From Trileptium ribeirensis (Eukaryota; Nematoda; Enoplea; Enoplida; Thoracostomopsidae): a DNA stretch of 64,000 bases. The DNA lies in NCBI GenBank assembly GCA_030248225.1, contig JASANE010028178.1, positions 62,001 through 126,000 of the forward strand, read 5' to 3'. The notes under the pieces are model-generated. The model was not told where the DNA came from. It was given only the letters and a program-made list of their open reading frames with translations, and searched no databases. Shown here piece after piece: positions 21,579 to 33,216 of the stretch (the first letter of the stretch is position 1; every line of letters begins with the position of its first letter). Position numbers and translations under genes: made by a program.

Positions 21579-24084
21579 GCTACCGATTTGGCGCGAATTA
21601 ATGCATGGTTCACAGAAATATGAGTGCACGAACTGCACACCGAAAGCAATTGCAACGACAATATTGCACGAAAACACCATTGCAATGACGTTATGTTATT
21701 ATGTTACATGGTATGATTAATAGCACGCGCAAGCAATATTGCTGCTGCAATAATGTTGTGTCACATTGCATTGAAGCAAACCATCTCGTTTATTGTTGCG
21801 GCAACACCCTATTCTATTTGTTATAACACCAACAATATATTTCTTGCAAATATAGTTGCGATAACAGCTGTTCCGTAGCATGGGCGAGAATAGAATACAT
21901 TGGCGTTTTAGCGGCTGCAAGTTAAACTGGCACAATAAACTTACATCGCAAGCGAAGTAAAACGGAGACATAGTTTTATCATCTATAGTTGTCATTTGTG
22001 TTTGATTTATATACGAGCCAGAGACCTGAAGAACCCTTGAAGCCTTTATAAAGATGCTCTGTTACAAATTAAGGTACTCCAGATTTATACATAACGAAAA
22101 ATCTATCATTGCTAATATGAGGCCCAGAACACAACACATACCGAATAAATAACAATACCGAAATTCTTTCAGTAAATCGGGTTCGCCAACAGTCGACTTC
22201 TAACTATTTCAAACCCCCTAGAAAATATGGTACAGTCGTGTTGGGTTCTAGATGGCGACCCGATAGTATTCGATGTATCTAAACCCTATATATCCGTGCG
22301 CAATTTAATTAAAGCAATTATAACCAAATAACTGAAGGCAGACTATTGGGTTTGTCGATCATTAGCCTGGAAGATAAATTATATTTCAAATGCAAATTCC
22401 GAAATTCTGCTATATATAGTTATCGTCTATAGAAAATATATATATCGAGATTTGTCCAGAAATTTTGACTATTTTGCTGAATGTAATGTTGCGGAATGCT
22501 GCAACAGAACATTCACCATAAAGAAGCATTGGTATGTACGTGGATGTGTACGTCACATGCTGTGCCTAATATGTTCGCGTTATATATACCTAAGGATGTA
22601 ATTTTAATAATTTCTGTACATGTTATATCCGTAAGGTCGTCTTGGTACACCCAAAATGAAATAGTTACTCACTATTTACAACGGCTGTTGTAATTGTTCT
22701 CTATATATACATAGGTTGTCCATAATGTTGCACAAATTGCGAGGAAAATAAGGCGATAGAGCATTGCCGTTTCAGTTATTGACTTTACAATTAACCTTTT
22801 GTTTAAATGTTACCACTTTAAAATATGTTTTTGCACAGACTTGCAGGCAAACAATTTCACAATTTAATAGCAATACAATACAACAATTTATTAGTAAACA
22901 CTTGTTCAATATAACGCTACCGAGGCAAATGCGTAAATTAGTTGAAAGGAATTTCTTGTTAAATTTGTTCTATGTGATAAACTTTAATGTTAACGACAGC
23001 GCATTGATAGAAGCGAATAATTTAAAACGTAACATTTCGGTATAGCGGTTAATGGAAAGTCATTGGCAATTCGTACCAGCAGAATTATCAGTTATGATAT
23101 ATTCAGCACACACATATTTGACAATTAACCATAATATAAAAATAAAATAAAACATAAAACACGACTGGTTATTCTCTTTGTCACGAGAGTAATGTAGTAG
23201 GTAGTGTTTTAGGATAGCTACATATCCCTGGAACTCAACCCCTTTGAAAATTTCATGCTTCTGTGGTTTTTAACTTAATGCTACAGTTTGTTGTATCTAT
23301 GATTATACATGTTTTCGAGGTGGTTGAAAGCGATGAGATGGTTCTTTCAAACATCGCTGTCTATAAACGTAATTATGAGACTCGCTGTGCAATCATGGAG
23401 TTACCAAAATTCTAGTTATATTTATTCGTTATCCATATCGTTGGGTAGACTATTATTTTATTCATGGTATAAGATGGGTTCCCATTGTTGAAGCGAAATA
23501 ATGCTAAACTCAGTGGTCTCAGCGTGTATCTAATTATGAGCGTTATGACATTATTCATTCTTTCAGTTCAGTAACTGCAACAATGTCATTTCCTAATTCA
23601 GTATCATGTCCCTATAAAATAGCCAGAAAAGGATATTGCTGCACATAAAACTGTAACCATATCGTGAAATGTTTCTGACGTCGTAACAATAGTCATAGAA
23701 GCAGCATGCTGCAGCAATATGTGATGCATAAACTTATAGTTACAGTAGCTATATTGCAAATAATTCTCCATTGTCGCACCATGCTTCAGAATAATTATTG
23801 TAGCAACAATATTTGAAAGCAACGTATTGTTGCTACAATAGCAAATAGCAGCCTTTTGACGCAACAATAACGCGATGATGTTACTGCAATACAATATAAG
23901 TCAACGATATTGCAGCAGCAATATTGCTAGTGCATGATATTGTCGATACCATGTTATATAATAACATAATGCCATGGCAATGGTGTTTTGGTACGATATT
24001 GTTGTCGCAATAGCTTACGGTGTGCAGTTCGTGCACGCACTTCTCTGTGAACCATGCATAACTATAACGCACACCGTCTGTAGC
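21579..24084. mobile_element. 2.5-kb DNA transposon with long inverted ends, TA-flanked
   Basis: About 21579-21770 and the reverse complement of 23890-24084 are diverged copies of one another, sharing ATGCATGGTTCACAG, TGCACGAACTGCACACCG, AAAACACCATTGC and TTGCTGCTGCAATA. The match runs out to GCTAC…/…GTAGC with TA on both outer sides (21577-21578, 24085-24086), which would fit a TA target duplication. Subterminal short repeats based on GCAATATTGCTGC are frequent. The 1.9 kb between the arms is AT-rich with no transposase-like ORF. It lies between integrase and the 649-residue ORF of the giant element. Exact ends are uncertain. Confidence 0.65.
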
Positions 24085-24250
24085 TAATGCGGTTTATTAG
24101 TCAACTGTCCTGTGGAGTTTTTCCTAAATTCTCCATATTTGTATCTAGCCCATATGAACACTGCTCAAATAATTCCGAACACTGTCAATAAAACTGCCAG
24201 AAGACACGGTGTGCCTGACACTGTCGGTAAGCGGTAATACGCGTAACTAG

Positions 24251-27200
24251 CTACCGTTGAAAAAATTTATTGAAAACATGGGGGTGTCTAAGACACCCTG
24301 TTGTCAACAGTGTGTCTGACACTGTGTGGGGTACATAGGTTCCAAACGTTGGGGACATTATAACGTGAACGCCGCATAATGCCCTAAAACATGGTTTGGT
24401 TCTATTAATGTGCACGACATGCGCCATACCTTCTGGATTAGAATGCATCTGTACGCGCATGCATGGCGGGGTGTCCCTAGTATTTCGTATGGTCCACACC
24501 ATCGAGGCGTGAGCTTTCTAGATGTTCCTGGCGTGGTGTCGTGCCTATAAACCCAACTAATTCTCCGGTGTGATAGCGTGGTTCGCGAGCTCGCCTATCG
24601 TACCTTAGCCGATTTAATTCTTGGGCGGCTTTCATTGACTGGTATGCACGTTCCCTAATAGAAGCCGTCCAGCGCTGCGCGTTGGCCCTGTAGGAATGTG
24701 CTCCTGTGTATCCGGTGGTTGCACTATGCGTGTCATATTCTCCGGGCAACCTTGGGTAAAATCCGTGCATTAGCAAAAATGGTGGGTATTTTGTCGCTGT
24801 GTGTACCGAGGAGTTATAGGCCATTATGCAAAATGGTAGGGATACATCCCATGAGTGGTGATCATCCTGTGGTATACTCACTCGTAACTAGTATAGGAGG
24901 GTCCTATTGAATCTTTCAATTTCACCGTTTGCCTGAGGGTGATAAGCTAGACACATGTGCCGAAATATTTGCATTTCCTGGCACAGCTCTTCGAACATGT
25001 GTGCTGTAAAGGCACCTCCTCTGTCAGAATATAGCTCCCTGGGAGCTCCGTACCTATTGACTACCTCATATAGGAATATATGGGCAGCTGTATGAGCAGC
25101 CTGGTGCCTTATTGGCACTGCTATTGCAAATTTTGTAAACTGGTCTATGAATGCAATGACATAGCGATTGCCTGCCTGCGACCTAACTTGAATATCCAGT
25201 ATGTCCACAAATACACGATACATTGGTTGATTTGCCAACGGAACCCTACCCAGCCCGGTGGTTATCCGAGAAATGGGGTCCTTCGCGGACTGGCATAGAG
25301 TGCACCGCCTGATCCATTGTTGTACGTGTTCGGACATACCTTTCCAATAGTAAAACTGCTTTAGTTTAGCTATAAGCCGGTCGCGGCCAGGATGCCCTCC
25401 ATATAAGGTATTGTGTTCGTGTTTGAGCATTTGTTGTACGAGCGTGATAGGGACGCATAACTTATAATTTATGTCTCCGGGTTGTAACGGATGCATGTAT
25501 AGTATTTTGGTATCCGCGGCTAAATTCAAAATAGTGTGCCCGCATTTCAATTCTTAGCGCCCCCAATTCGGCTTTAGGCCGAGTTTTGTTGTATAAATAC
25601 CACCAAATTGGACCCAACTCCGGGTCGTTTCGCTGGATATATGGTAAGAGGCGCACTAGACTAAAATCTGGGAGGTCCGAGAAGAAAGGCAGATATATAT
25701 TTTCGTGGGTGTCCTGTGCGTCCAAAATTCGGACGGTTGGTAGTATCTCGGTTTCATAGTGCATCATCAATTTCATGAGCCTATCAAACTCTTGTTCGGT
25801 TGGTAATGTGGTTGCTCTTAGGCCCATTGTTTCCGATTCGGTGCGAAATGGTCTTTTGGGTCCTCGAGCCTGAGGTCTGCCTTCAGAACTCGAGATAGTG
25901 GTTGTGCGGACCGACATCACGGGGGTTTCTCCTGAACCCATTCTAATTGGGATGGCACTTAGCGTGGCGGCTTGCTCGGTCAGCGCGGCTGGTGGTACTG
26001 TGGCTGCTTGTGTGTCAGCGACTAATTGTGATGGGATTGCTTCAGGATTAGGTTGGCCTGGGGGATCTATGGGGCTTCCTATTATAGGAGTTGGCGCGCC
26101 CGTTGCAAGCGGTGTGACAGTGCGTACGGGGTACGGCAAGTGCGATTGGTCCCATGCTGCGCAGGTTGTTGGAGGGCGAGGTCCAGTGGGTCGTCCTCGT
26201 CCCATCATGAGGAATTCATACGTATCTCCTAGTTCTTCACCTACAGACGGATCGTATCTAGGATCGCGTGATAGGGCATCCGCATTGCCATTTTCCTTGC
26301 CTGGTCTATACAATATCTCGAATCCCCAAACTCAAGCAATAGCTCACTGCGCCTTTGAGATAGGCGTGAATTTCTGGGTGGTTTATCGAATAGGGTTTTG
26401 AGTGGCTTGTGGTCGGTTTCAACGTGAAACTTGTGCCCCATGAGGTAATGCTTGAAATGCAGTGCGGCCCACCTAATAGCGAGAGCTTCAGTTTCTATTG
26501 CGGGATACCTGCGTTGATAATCAAGGAGGGCCTTGCTAGCGTATGCAATGGGTTTAATTCCTTGCTTGGTTTTCTGAGGCAACACTGCACCCATAGCATA
26601 TCCCGAAGCGTCCGTTTGCAGGATAAACGGTTGCGTGAAATCAGGGTGAATCAAGACCGGTTCATCTAACAATGCTTGTTTTAATTTCTTGAAGGCTTCC
26701 TCGCACCTAGGGGTCCATTTGAATTCTGTATCCTTACGTTTTAATTCATTCAATGGTTCACAGATGTCCGAATAATTTTAGATAAATTTGTGGTAATAAC
26801 CTACAAGCCCTAAGAAACTTTGGAGTTGTTTCAACGTCTCCGGACGTTTAAATTCTTCTATGGCTATTGCCTTTTCTGGGTCTGGTTTGACACCTTCGAT
26901 GCTAATTATGTGTCCTAAGTATTTGAGGCTGCCTCGTCCGAAGTGACATTTTGAGGGTTTGAGTTTTAAGTTCGCCTTACGGAAACGATCGAAAACCCGA
27001 ATCAAGTCTGCCAGATGGGCTTCGAATGACGGTGAGAAAACTAGGATGTCATCGATGTATATTAGACATTTTTCCCACTCAAGTCCTTTCAAAATCATTG
27101 ACATGCAGCGTTGAAAGGCTCCGGGAGATGAATTTAGACCGAACGGGAGGACGTTATACTCATACTGCCCGTGCACCGTCACAAAAGATGTTTTGTCCTT

Positions 27201-28748
27201 GGTCTCGGGGTCTAATTCTAACTGCCAAAATCCCTTGTTTAGGTCCAAACTGGACATTAGTTTTGTATTCCTGAGGCATCCTAGTATGTCATCTATGCGT
27301 GGCAGTGGATACGCGTCCTGCTCTGCTACCGTGTTGACCTTCCGGAAGTCTACACAGAGTCGGAGAGAGCCATCGCTCTTGGTTACATACACTATCGGAG
27401 ATCCCCAAGGAGAACTCGATGGGGCTATAAGGCCTGCGTCTGACATGCTGTTCAGTTCTTCCCTAAGCGGTTCGCGTAATGAATGCGCTAATCGATACGG
27501 TGCTTGTTTGATCGGTTTTGCATCCCCTGTTTCTATGCGGTAGCGGTGTTCGGTGTATCGTCCCAGGTCAAAATCATGGGTGCTGAATACGTCTGCATTT
27601 TCAGCAATTGCGGTTTTCAGTTGTTTTAGTTCGAAAGGCGATAATAGTGTCCTGTCGAAATCTATTTTACTCAATACGGTTTGAGCCCGTTCATGATCAA
27701 TGGAGCGTTTTCCTGCCTCGATGTGTTCGATAATCCTCTCGGGGTGGGTAGTGATATGGTTTAGTTGTTTAGCCTCCTTATGTTCCTCGTATCGTCTCAA
27801 ATTCTGATTCGTATCCTTAAGGAATTGTATTGTGGGATTGCTCATGACCTCTATGTGCCCGATAGTTTGTCCTGAGTATATGGTGACCGGTGTGTTACCG
27901 AAATTGATTACTGCGATTGGTATAGTCCGCTGACTCCTAAGCACCAATGCATGTGCCATTGCGATATCCGTCATTTCGGGAGCGGGGACAAATAGAGCGG
28001 GTCCTACGCCTGTGTCAGCAATTTCGGGGATAGCGTTGATAAACGTTTCTGTATTTGGTTCGATGGTAGTGAGCTTTCTGCACATCACCGCTATTAAGGG
28101 TGGGTCATAGCGCTCTAAACCTGCGAAGGGTATTTTGGCATCTTCTTCGTCTATGCCGATTTCTAAACAGCGCTCGCGAAAATTTATGATGCATTTTGAC
28201 AGTTGCGACAAGAAATTTGTTCCTAAGATGCAATGGTACGGAGCGGTTTGGGTAACGAAGAATTCCGTCTGCACCTTAATAGGTCCAATTGATAAGGGTA
28301 CACTTATGCTACCGTCCAGTGCTAATTTCTGTTTGGTAGCCGATACTATCCGCGTTGAGTCGTCTGGGCGGGGCTGAAGGCCTAGCTTGTTTACTAGATG
28401 TTGTGATACGATAGAGACGTCCGCGCCTGTATCGATCAACGTGATGACTGGTGTCCGGTAGCTAAAAGCGTTGATGAGCAACGGTGCGTCTATGTGGTGC
28501 ATGGCATTGACTTGTCGGTGGTAAGATACGGTGTGATGTCCCCTACGTTGCGCACGCTCGGATACTGCAAATAGTTCCGTAGGTTCCACCAGAACAACGT
28601 CCTCGTCCTCATTGGGGTTGTTTAGTCGAGCCGATCGACGAGGGCTCAATGTCCGCAATTCCAGGTGTTCCGTGGAAGCGGCTGGAGCTGAGATCGTAGG
28701 CCGAACTGCATCTGGATTACCATACTCGTTTCCAGTTTTGATGTTCAA
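24251..28748 (-). pseudogene. pol: aspartic protease, reverse transcriptase, RNase H, integrase (broken)
   Basis: Order is typical of Ty3/gypsy. Protease: LIDTGADVSIV with a distal ILGTNFL. RT: DGSLRLCVDFRKVN, LDLNKGFWQLELD, VLPFGLNSSP, LIYIDDILVFS. RNase H: ILQTDASGYAMGAVL, ETEAL and TDHKPL. Then a Pro-rich linker of about 200 residues, unusual in length, and integrase with the HHCC finger (H…H…CTLC), VDILDIQ, ELYSDRGGAF and NGEIER as the DDE triad. Breaks: an in-frame TAA at 26778-26780, frameshifts near 26.32 kb, 25.55 kb and 24.50 kb, and an in-frame TAG at 24888-24890. The first frame opens after a stop near 28790 without an ATG, so it is probably made as part of a longer product or from a spliced RNA. 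Dead in this copy. Confidence 0.93.
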
Positions 28749-28855
28749 TTCAAGCCTCTTTGGGTCTGTTTGGCCACATGGGCGTTGTCTCCACTAGCGC
28801 TGCACACGTCCTTTTATGCACTTCGGGCAGAAGCCCGCTTTCTTCCTAAGGTAAA

Positions 28856-31155
28856 TTATTCCCCTATGCCCACAATTACTAGCACAACGAGCATCCAAAG
28901 GTAAGGAGCTACTCCCGTTGTCGTAATGTATGGGAAGTCGATCACCTTCTTCAACTGCTCGTCAGCTATTTGTTGGACTTGTAGGTTGGTGGCCTTGGCA
29001 TGTTCCAATGAGCTCCAGGTAATGGGCCTAAGAGGAATATCTGGAAAGTCATGTATGGTGATGTTAGGTCCAATGTGAACGGTGACCTCCTGAGCGTCTA
29101 ATATGCTGGCAAGCATTAGTGGTCCGACCACTAGTTGGGTGTAATTGCTGTGAGACAACCATAAGACTCCATCTTCTGGAATCATAATGGTTTCTCCGCG
29201 CGTAACATGGCTGAGGTGCTTTTGCTTGGAGACCACTGCTTTAGGCTCGGCGGTTCGAATTAGTACTCCTTGCGCGGTGGTGTACACGTCGGTATGATTA
29301 ACCATTGGTCCGACCAACGCGCTGTTCTTGCATATGCGGCGCGTGTCATCGGGTGCGTCTTCGCCCATTATGATCCAGTCCAAACAGCGTGAAGAATGGT
29401 CGGTGGCCAAAGCGTGAACTTCGCAGAAAGTAATGCCGGGTCGCGTGTTGCATGCGTGCAAGTTCAGCACCTCATATCGTGCCTGTCAACTCGGGTAGCG
29501 TATTCCGGCAGGGGTAATCTCATATGCGCGCGACGCTCCGGTACGTTCCAACCAACGTTGTCTATCCGAAAATAAGGCCGGAAGTCGTCCGACGTAACTA
29601 GCGGTACTCTCAAAATGAATGCAAATTTGAACGTGCCCAGGTCAATGTGTACTGGGTAAATTTGCCCAAACTGGTAGGCTAGCGCCGGTTCGCGTATTAG
29701 TATGGTCTGCCCTATTCTTGGATCCTTTTCGAATAGACGCTTTAGTTTCGCGGCATCCACTACCTTGGGTGATAACTGCCCGCTCATCATGGCTTCCATG
29801 ACGGCGTCGACAGAAGAGCGCAGACTAGTGCGAAACATATGGTTTACCAATTCGCGGTGTACCTCGGTCACGTAGCGTTGTTCCTGACACCTAACCTGTT
29901 CGATCATAACAACCACTTCCTGCATCTCATGGTGCAAGAAAGAGTAAAGCTCCTCGTTAGCGCGTGTTAACTTCAAGATTGCTCGCGAGTTACCCTGGGC
30001 AACACTATAAGTGTTTCGCATTTCTTTAGACACTGCTATTACCTGTTTATTTAAGTCCTTTAGATGCAACGCATTCGTGAAGGCTACTCCTACTCCTAGA
30101 AATCCTGTAACTACGCCAGCAGCTCCAGCTAGGGCAGCGAGAAATCTTTTCTTCCGAGCCCTAGGCTCCTCGCAGAAATGAACGTTCGCTTCGCAATATT
30201 CGCGCATTAGAGCCATATAATAACTTGTATCTAGCACACCCTGATATGTGCTCCTTAATTCTCGTTCCAGCTCTTGGATTTTACGTTGTAAGTCCGGCAT
30301 GGTAGTACAATTCGGGTTGGGACAACAGTCTCCCAGACATGGTTTACCCCTGGGGGTGTAGACACACCACGCCATACCGGTTGCTTGCCTGCTCGGTTGT
30401 AACCCATCTAGGGACAATCGCAAAACGATCGGTAGAAAAGTGGATCGCGCGGCGGTTATTACCAGACCCTGTGGTTCGATAAACGTACCCACTTGTTGGT
30501 TAACCATAGCTCCTAAGCGTGCTACCTGGTCCGAAAATGGCGTGGCTATGGCCTGGGCTTGACCCATTTGTTGGACGACAAGCAAGAAAAGCATTATTCC
30601 CACAAATCTGATCCCTTGGCTCCACAATTCCGCAGCTGCTGCATATTGTCGACTTAGTCTATTTGAGAAGGGCCGTACCGACCTGGTCAGTATTTCTTGG
30701 CCACTCTCACTTGCGTCAACATACGGTTCGTCTTCGAGATTGTCCGGGAGTGAGTCGAGTTCGGAAACCACGTCGTCCGAGTCGAGCGTCGCGATAGCGG
30801 ACATGTTAAATTCGTCTTCACTCATGTCAGTGGGCGCTGTACTCAACTCTCTCTCGAGCTCCTCCTCGTCGATGAATGTTACGTCTGCGTCCGGGTTGAC
30901 AATCGAGCCTGCGTCCATGTCGTCGTCCGGATCAGTTTGCCAGATATTTTGTGCGGGCTGACGCAACCATAATAGTCTCAGGTATAGCAGTTTTTCGCAT
31001 TTCTGCACACTGTCAACTTGCTTAAAAATAGCATTCGCTATGACTGCATATACGATGTGGTCAATTGACAGCACCGGTGGAATGGGACCGGATTCGTCAT
31101 ATTCAGTAACAAGTAGTCCAGCAAGTACGGTGCACTGGTCACAGTTTCTAACCAT
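28856..31155 (-). pseudogene. Env-like class I fusion glycoprotein, placed upstream of pol
   Basis: Two overlapping frames (31155-29464 and 29470-28856) offset by one base near 29470 look like one broken gene. In order: an acidic N-terminal region of about 165 residues, a hydrophobic signal-like segment near residues 180-200 ending in AQA, a Cys-rich patch, a heptad-like helix, a tetrabasic RKKR site, a Gly/Ala-rich hydrophobic segment like a fusion peptide, and a long coiled-coil region. The second frame adds several Cys, three N-x-T/S sites and a terminal membrane anchor with almost no cytoplasmic tail. This is the architecture of class I fusion proteins of gypsy/errantivirus-type elements; I cannot assign a closer family. 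The location before pol is abnormal, since env normally follows integrase. Confidence 0.75.
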
Positions 31156-32075
31156 TCTAAGTTAGCTTCCCTGTATGTGGTCAGCTCAGAGGCTGTGTGC
31201 AACCCATATGTACGACTTGGCTGGATAGTAATAGCTCCGTTGCGTCGGACGGTACCGTATTCGGCAGACAAATTCCCCGTATAGTCCCACTCGCCGTGAT
31301 AGGTGATAAAAGTGAAACCGCTGGTGGGCATAAAATTGGTGTTGTGTTGTCCCTCGCACGCCTGGCATGTCTGAAGGATAGGAATCTGAGAACGGTATAT
31401 TTCAGTGATGGCCTCGGTAATACTCATTGAGTTTAGCACCCGGGCAACTAATTCCACCAAGCCCTCGAGGTGTCTCACCATACTACTGCTGACATAGATC
31501 CCGGCCATAGTGTGCAAGAACGGAGATGCGTACCCTAACAGCCCGGACACAACGGCAGCGTTCCGCCGTCGCTCCAGTGGGGCCGTTCCGGCTACCCGGA
31601 TCCTGAGCAACTGGTGGACATGGCATATCCGCTCCGACACAGTGATGACTCTTCGATAAAATAGGGCCCTAGCGAGCGCCTGTTCTCTTCCTGGGCGTAG
31701 GCGAGGAGGTATGAACGAATAGCGGGGCACCTTTCCAGGTCCCAAAGTTATAATCGTGGGTGCGAATTCGGAGTCAGGTCCCAATAATATTAATCGTTCC
31801 TCGTTGGGCATTCCCTGCAGAGTTAAGGGCTCTACCTTTTCTTCAGTAGGGCCCTTGGAAAATATCTTTCTTAGCGCGATATCAAGATTGTGTTGTGTAT
31901 CGATTTGGGTGCTTAGTGGATGCGTGGCCAGTTCAGCTTGTGCTAGCGGATCATCATTAAGTTCGGTGATGGGGTTCACGTTAATGGGGTCTCGAAGCGG
32001 TCTAATTCGCAATGATCTAGGTGTGGCCAGTGTTTGTTCAATTATGTCCATCAGGTTGACCGGCAATCCGGTCAT
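31038..32075 (-). CDS. 345-residue ORF of unknown function upstream of the Env-like gene
   Basis: Open for 345 codons and overlaps the start of the Env-like frame by 118 bp in another phase, so the two may once have been joined by a frameshift or may be separate overlapping genes. It lacks a signal peptide. Near residue 165 a basic stretch (ERRR) precedes a hydrophobic Gly/Ala/Ser stretch, and a CQACEG motif sits near residue 235. I recognise no family; an Env subunit or a Gag-like structural protein are both possible. Confidence 0.5.
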   Translation of the reverse strand: MTGLPVNLMDIIEQTLATPRSLRIRPLRDPINVNPITELNDDPLAQAELATHPLSTQIDTQHNLDIALRKIFSKGPTEEKVEPLTLQGMPNEERLILLGPDSEFAPTIITLGPGKVPRYSFIPPRLRPGREQALARALFYRRVITVSERICHVHQLLRIRVAGTAPLERRRNAAVVSGLLGYASPFLHTMAGIYVSSSMVRHLEGLVELVARVLNSMSITEAITEIYRSQIPILQTCQACEGQHNTNFMPTSGFTFITYHGEWDYTGNLSAEYGTVRRNGAITIQPSRTYGLHTASELTTYREANLEWLETVTSAPYLLDYLLLNMTNPVPFHRCCQLTTSYMQS

Positions 32076-32177
32076 TCCGTATCGAATTTCCTTTACTACG
32101 TCTCTACTTAGGTAACACGTTACTATCGCTGGTTGTGCGGCTGGGCGTTCTGCATTTCGATTGGTTGCTCGGGCGTT

Positions 32178-32549
32178 TTATTCCAATTCGGGTGCCATAG
32201 GTGTCACGATCATAATACTCGAGCTTGGGCTAGCAGTTATCGGCTTCCTTAGGTCAGTATTGGGTTCCACTTGTTCCTTCGTTTCCAATCTCTTACCCTT
32301 ATCATTCAAAGTCAGGTTCATTGCTGCTCGACTACCATGATCACCTACGCCAGAAATAACTTCGGCACTCGGTTCAGTTTTGTCTCCATGTGGCTCGGAA
32401 CCCTTTTCACTTACAAGCGGCACAGCTTCTCCTTCCGGTTCTACAGACACGCTGGAGGCATCGGTTATGGCCGACTCACATTCGAACGCACACATGTTCA
32501 CCTGCCGATTGGATTGACTATGCCACGACAGATCCCCCACCCCCCCCAC
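32178..32549 (-). CDS. small acidic hypothetical ORF
   Basis: 123 codons, rich in Glu, Ser and Pro, no recognisable domain. It lies just ahead of the 345-residue ORF, on the same strand, and could be the disordered N-terminal part of the same product. Low support: a chance frame cannot be excluded. Confidence 0.3.
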   Translation of the reverse strand: MGGVGDLSWHSQSNRQVNMCAFECESAITDASSVSVEPEGEAVPLVSEKGSEPHGDKTEPSAEVISGVGDHGSRAAMNLTLNDKGKRLETKEQVEPNTDLRKPITASPSSSIMIVTPMAPELE

Positions 32550-32705
32550 ACAACCCCCCCCCTGTAACAGGGTCGTTCCGACCCTGTCACGGATATTTTA
32601 GGACGTTCACACCCAAAATCGGACTGGGATGCGTTGGATAGAGCTGGTCACGTACAAGGGTCGTTTCGCGTCAGCAGACATTCTGTATGAAAATATTGAC
32701 CGTGT

Positions 32706-33216
32706 GGCTTACGTTTAATATTTTGTATAAAAATGTGCGGTTTAATATTTTGTATAAAAGTATGCGGTTTAATATTTTGTATAAAAGTATGCGGTCTAAT
32801 ATTTTGTATGAAAGTATGTGGTTTAATATTTTGTATAAAAGTATGCGGTTTAATATTTTGTATGAAAGTATGTGGTTTAATATTTTGTATAAAAGTATGC
32901 GGTTTAATATTTTGTATAAAAGTATGCGGTTTAATATTTTGTATAAAAGTATGCGGTTTAATATTTTGTATAAAAGTATGCGGTTTAATATTTTGTATAA
33001 AAGTATGCGGTTTAATATTTTGTATAAAAGTATGCGGTTTAATATTTTGTATAAAAGTATGCGGTTTAATATTTTGTATAAAAAGTTATTTGTATAGTTT
33101 AATATTTTGTATAAAAGTATGCGGTTTAATATTTTGTATAAAAGTATGCGGTTTAATATTTTGTATAAAAGTGTGCGGTTTAATATTTTGTATAAAAGTA
33201 CGCAGTCTAATATTGT
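32706..33216. repeat. 27-bp minisatellite, about 19 copies
   Basis: Unit GTTTAATATTTTGTATAAAA plus GTATGCG, repeated with few changes; one interruption at about 33083-33098. As 27 is a multiple of three it yields spurious repetitive frames on the + strand (9-residue periodicity). It lies inside the giant element between Gag and the Env-like genes. Confidence 0.95.
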
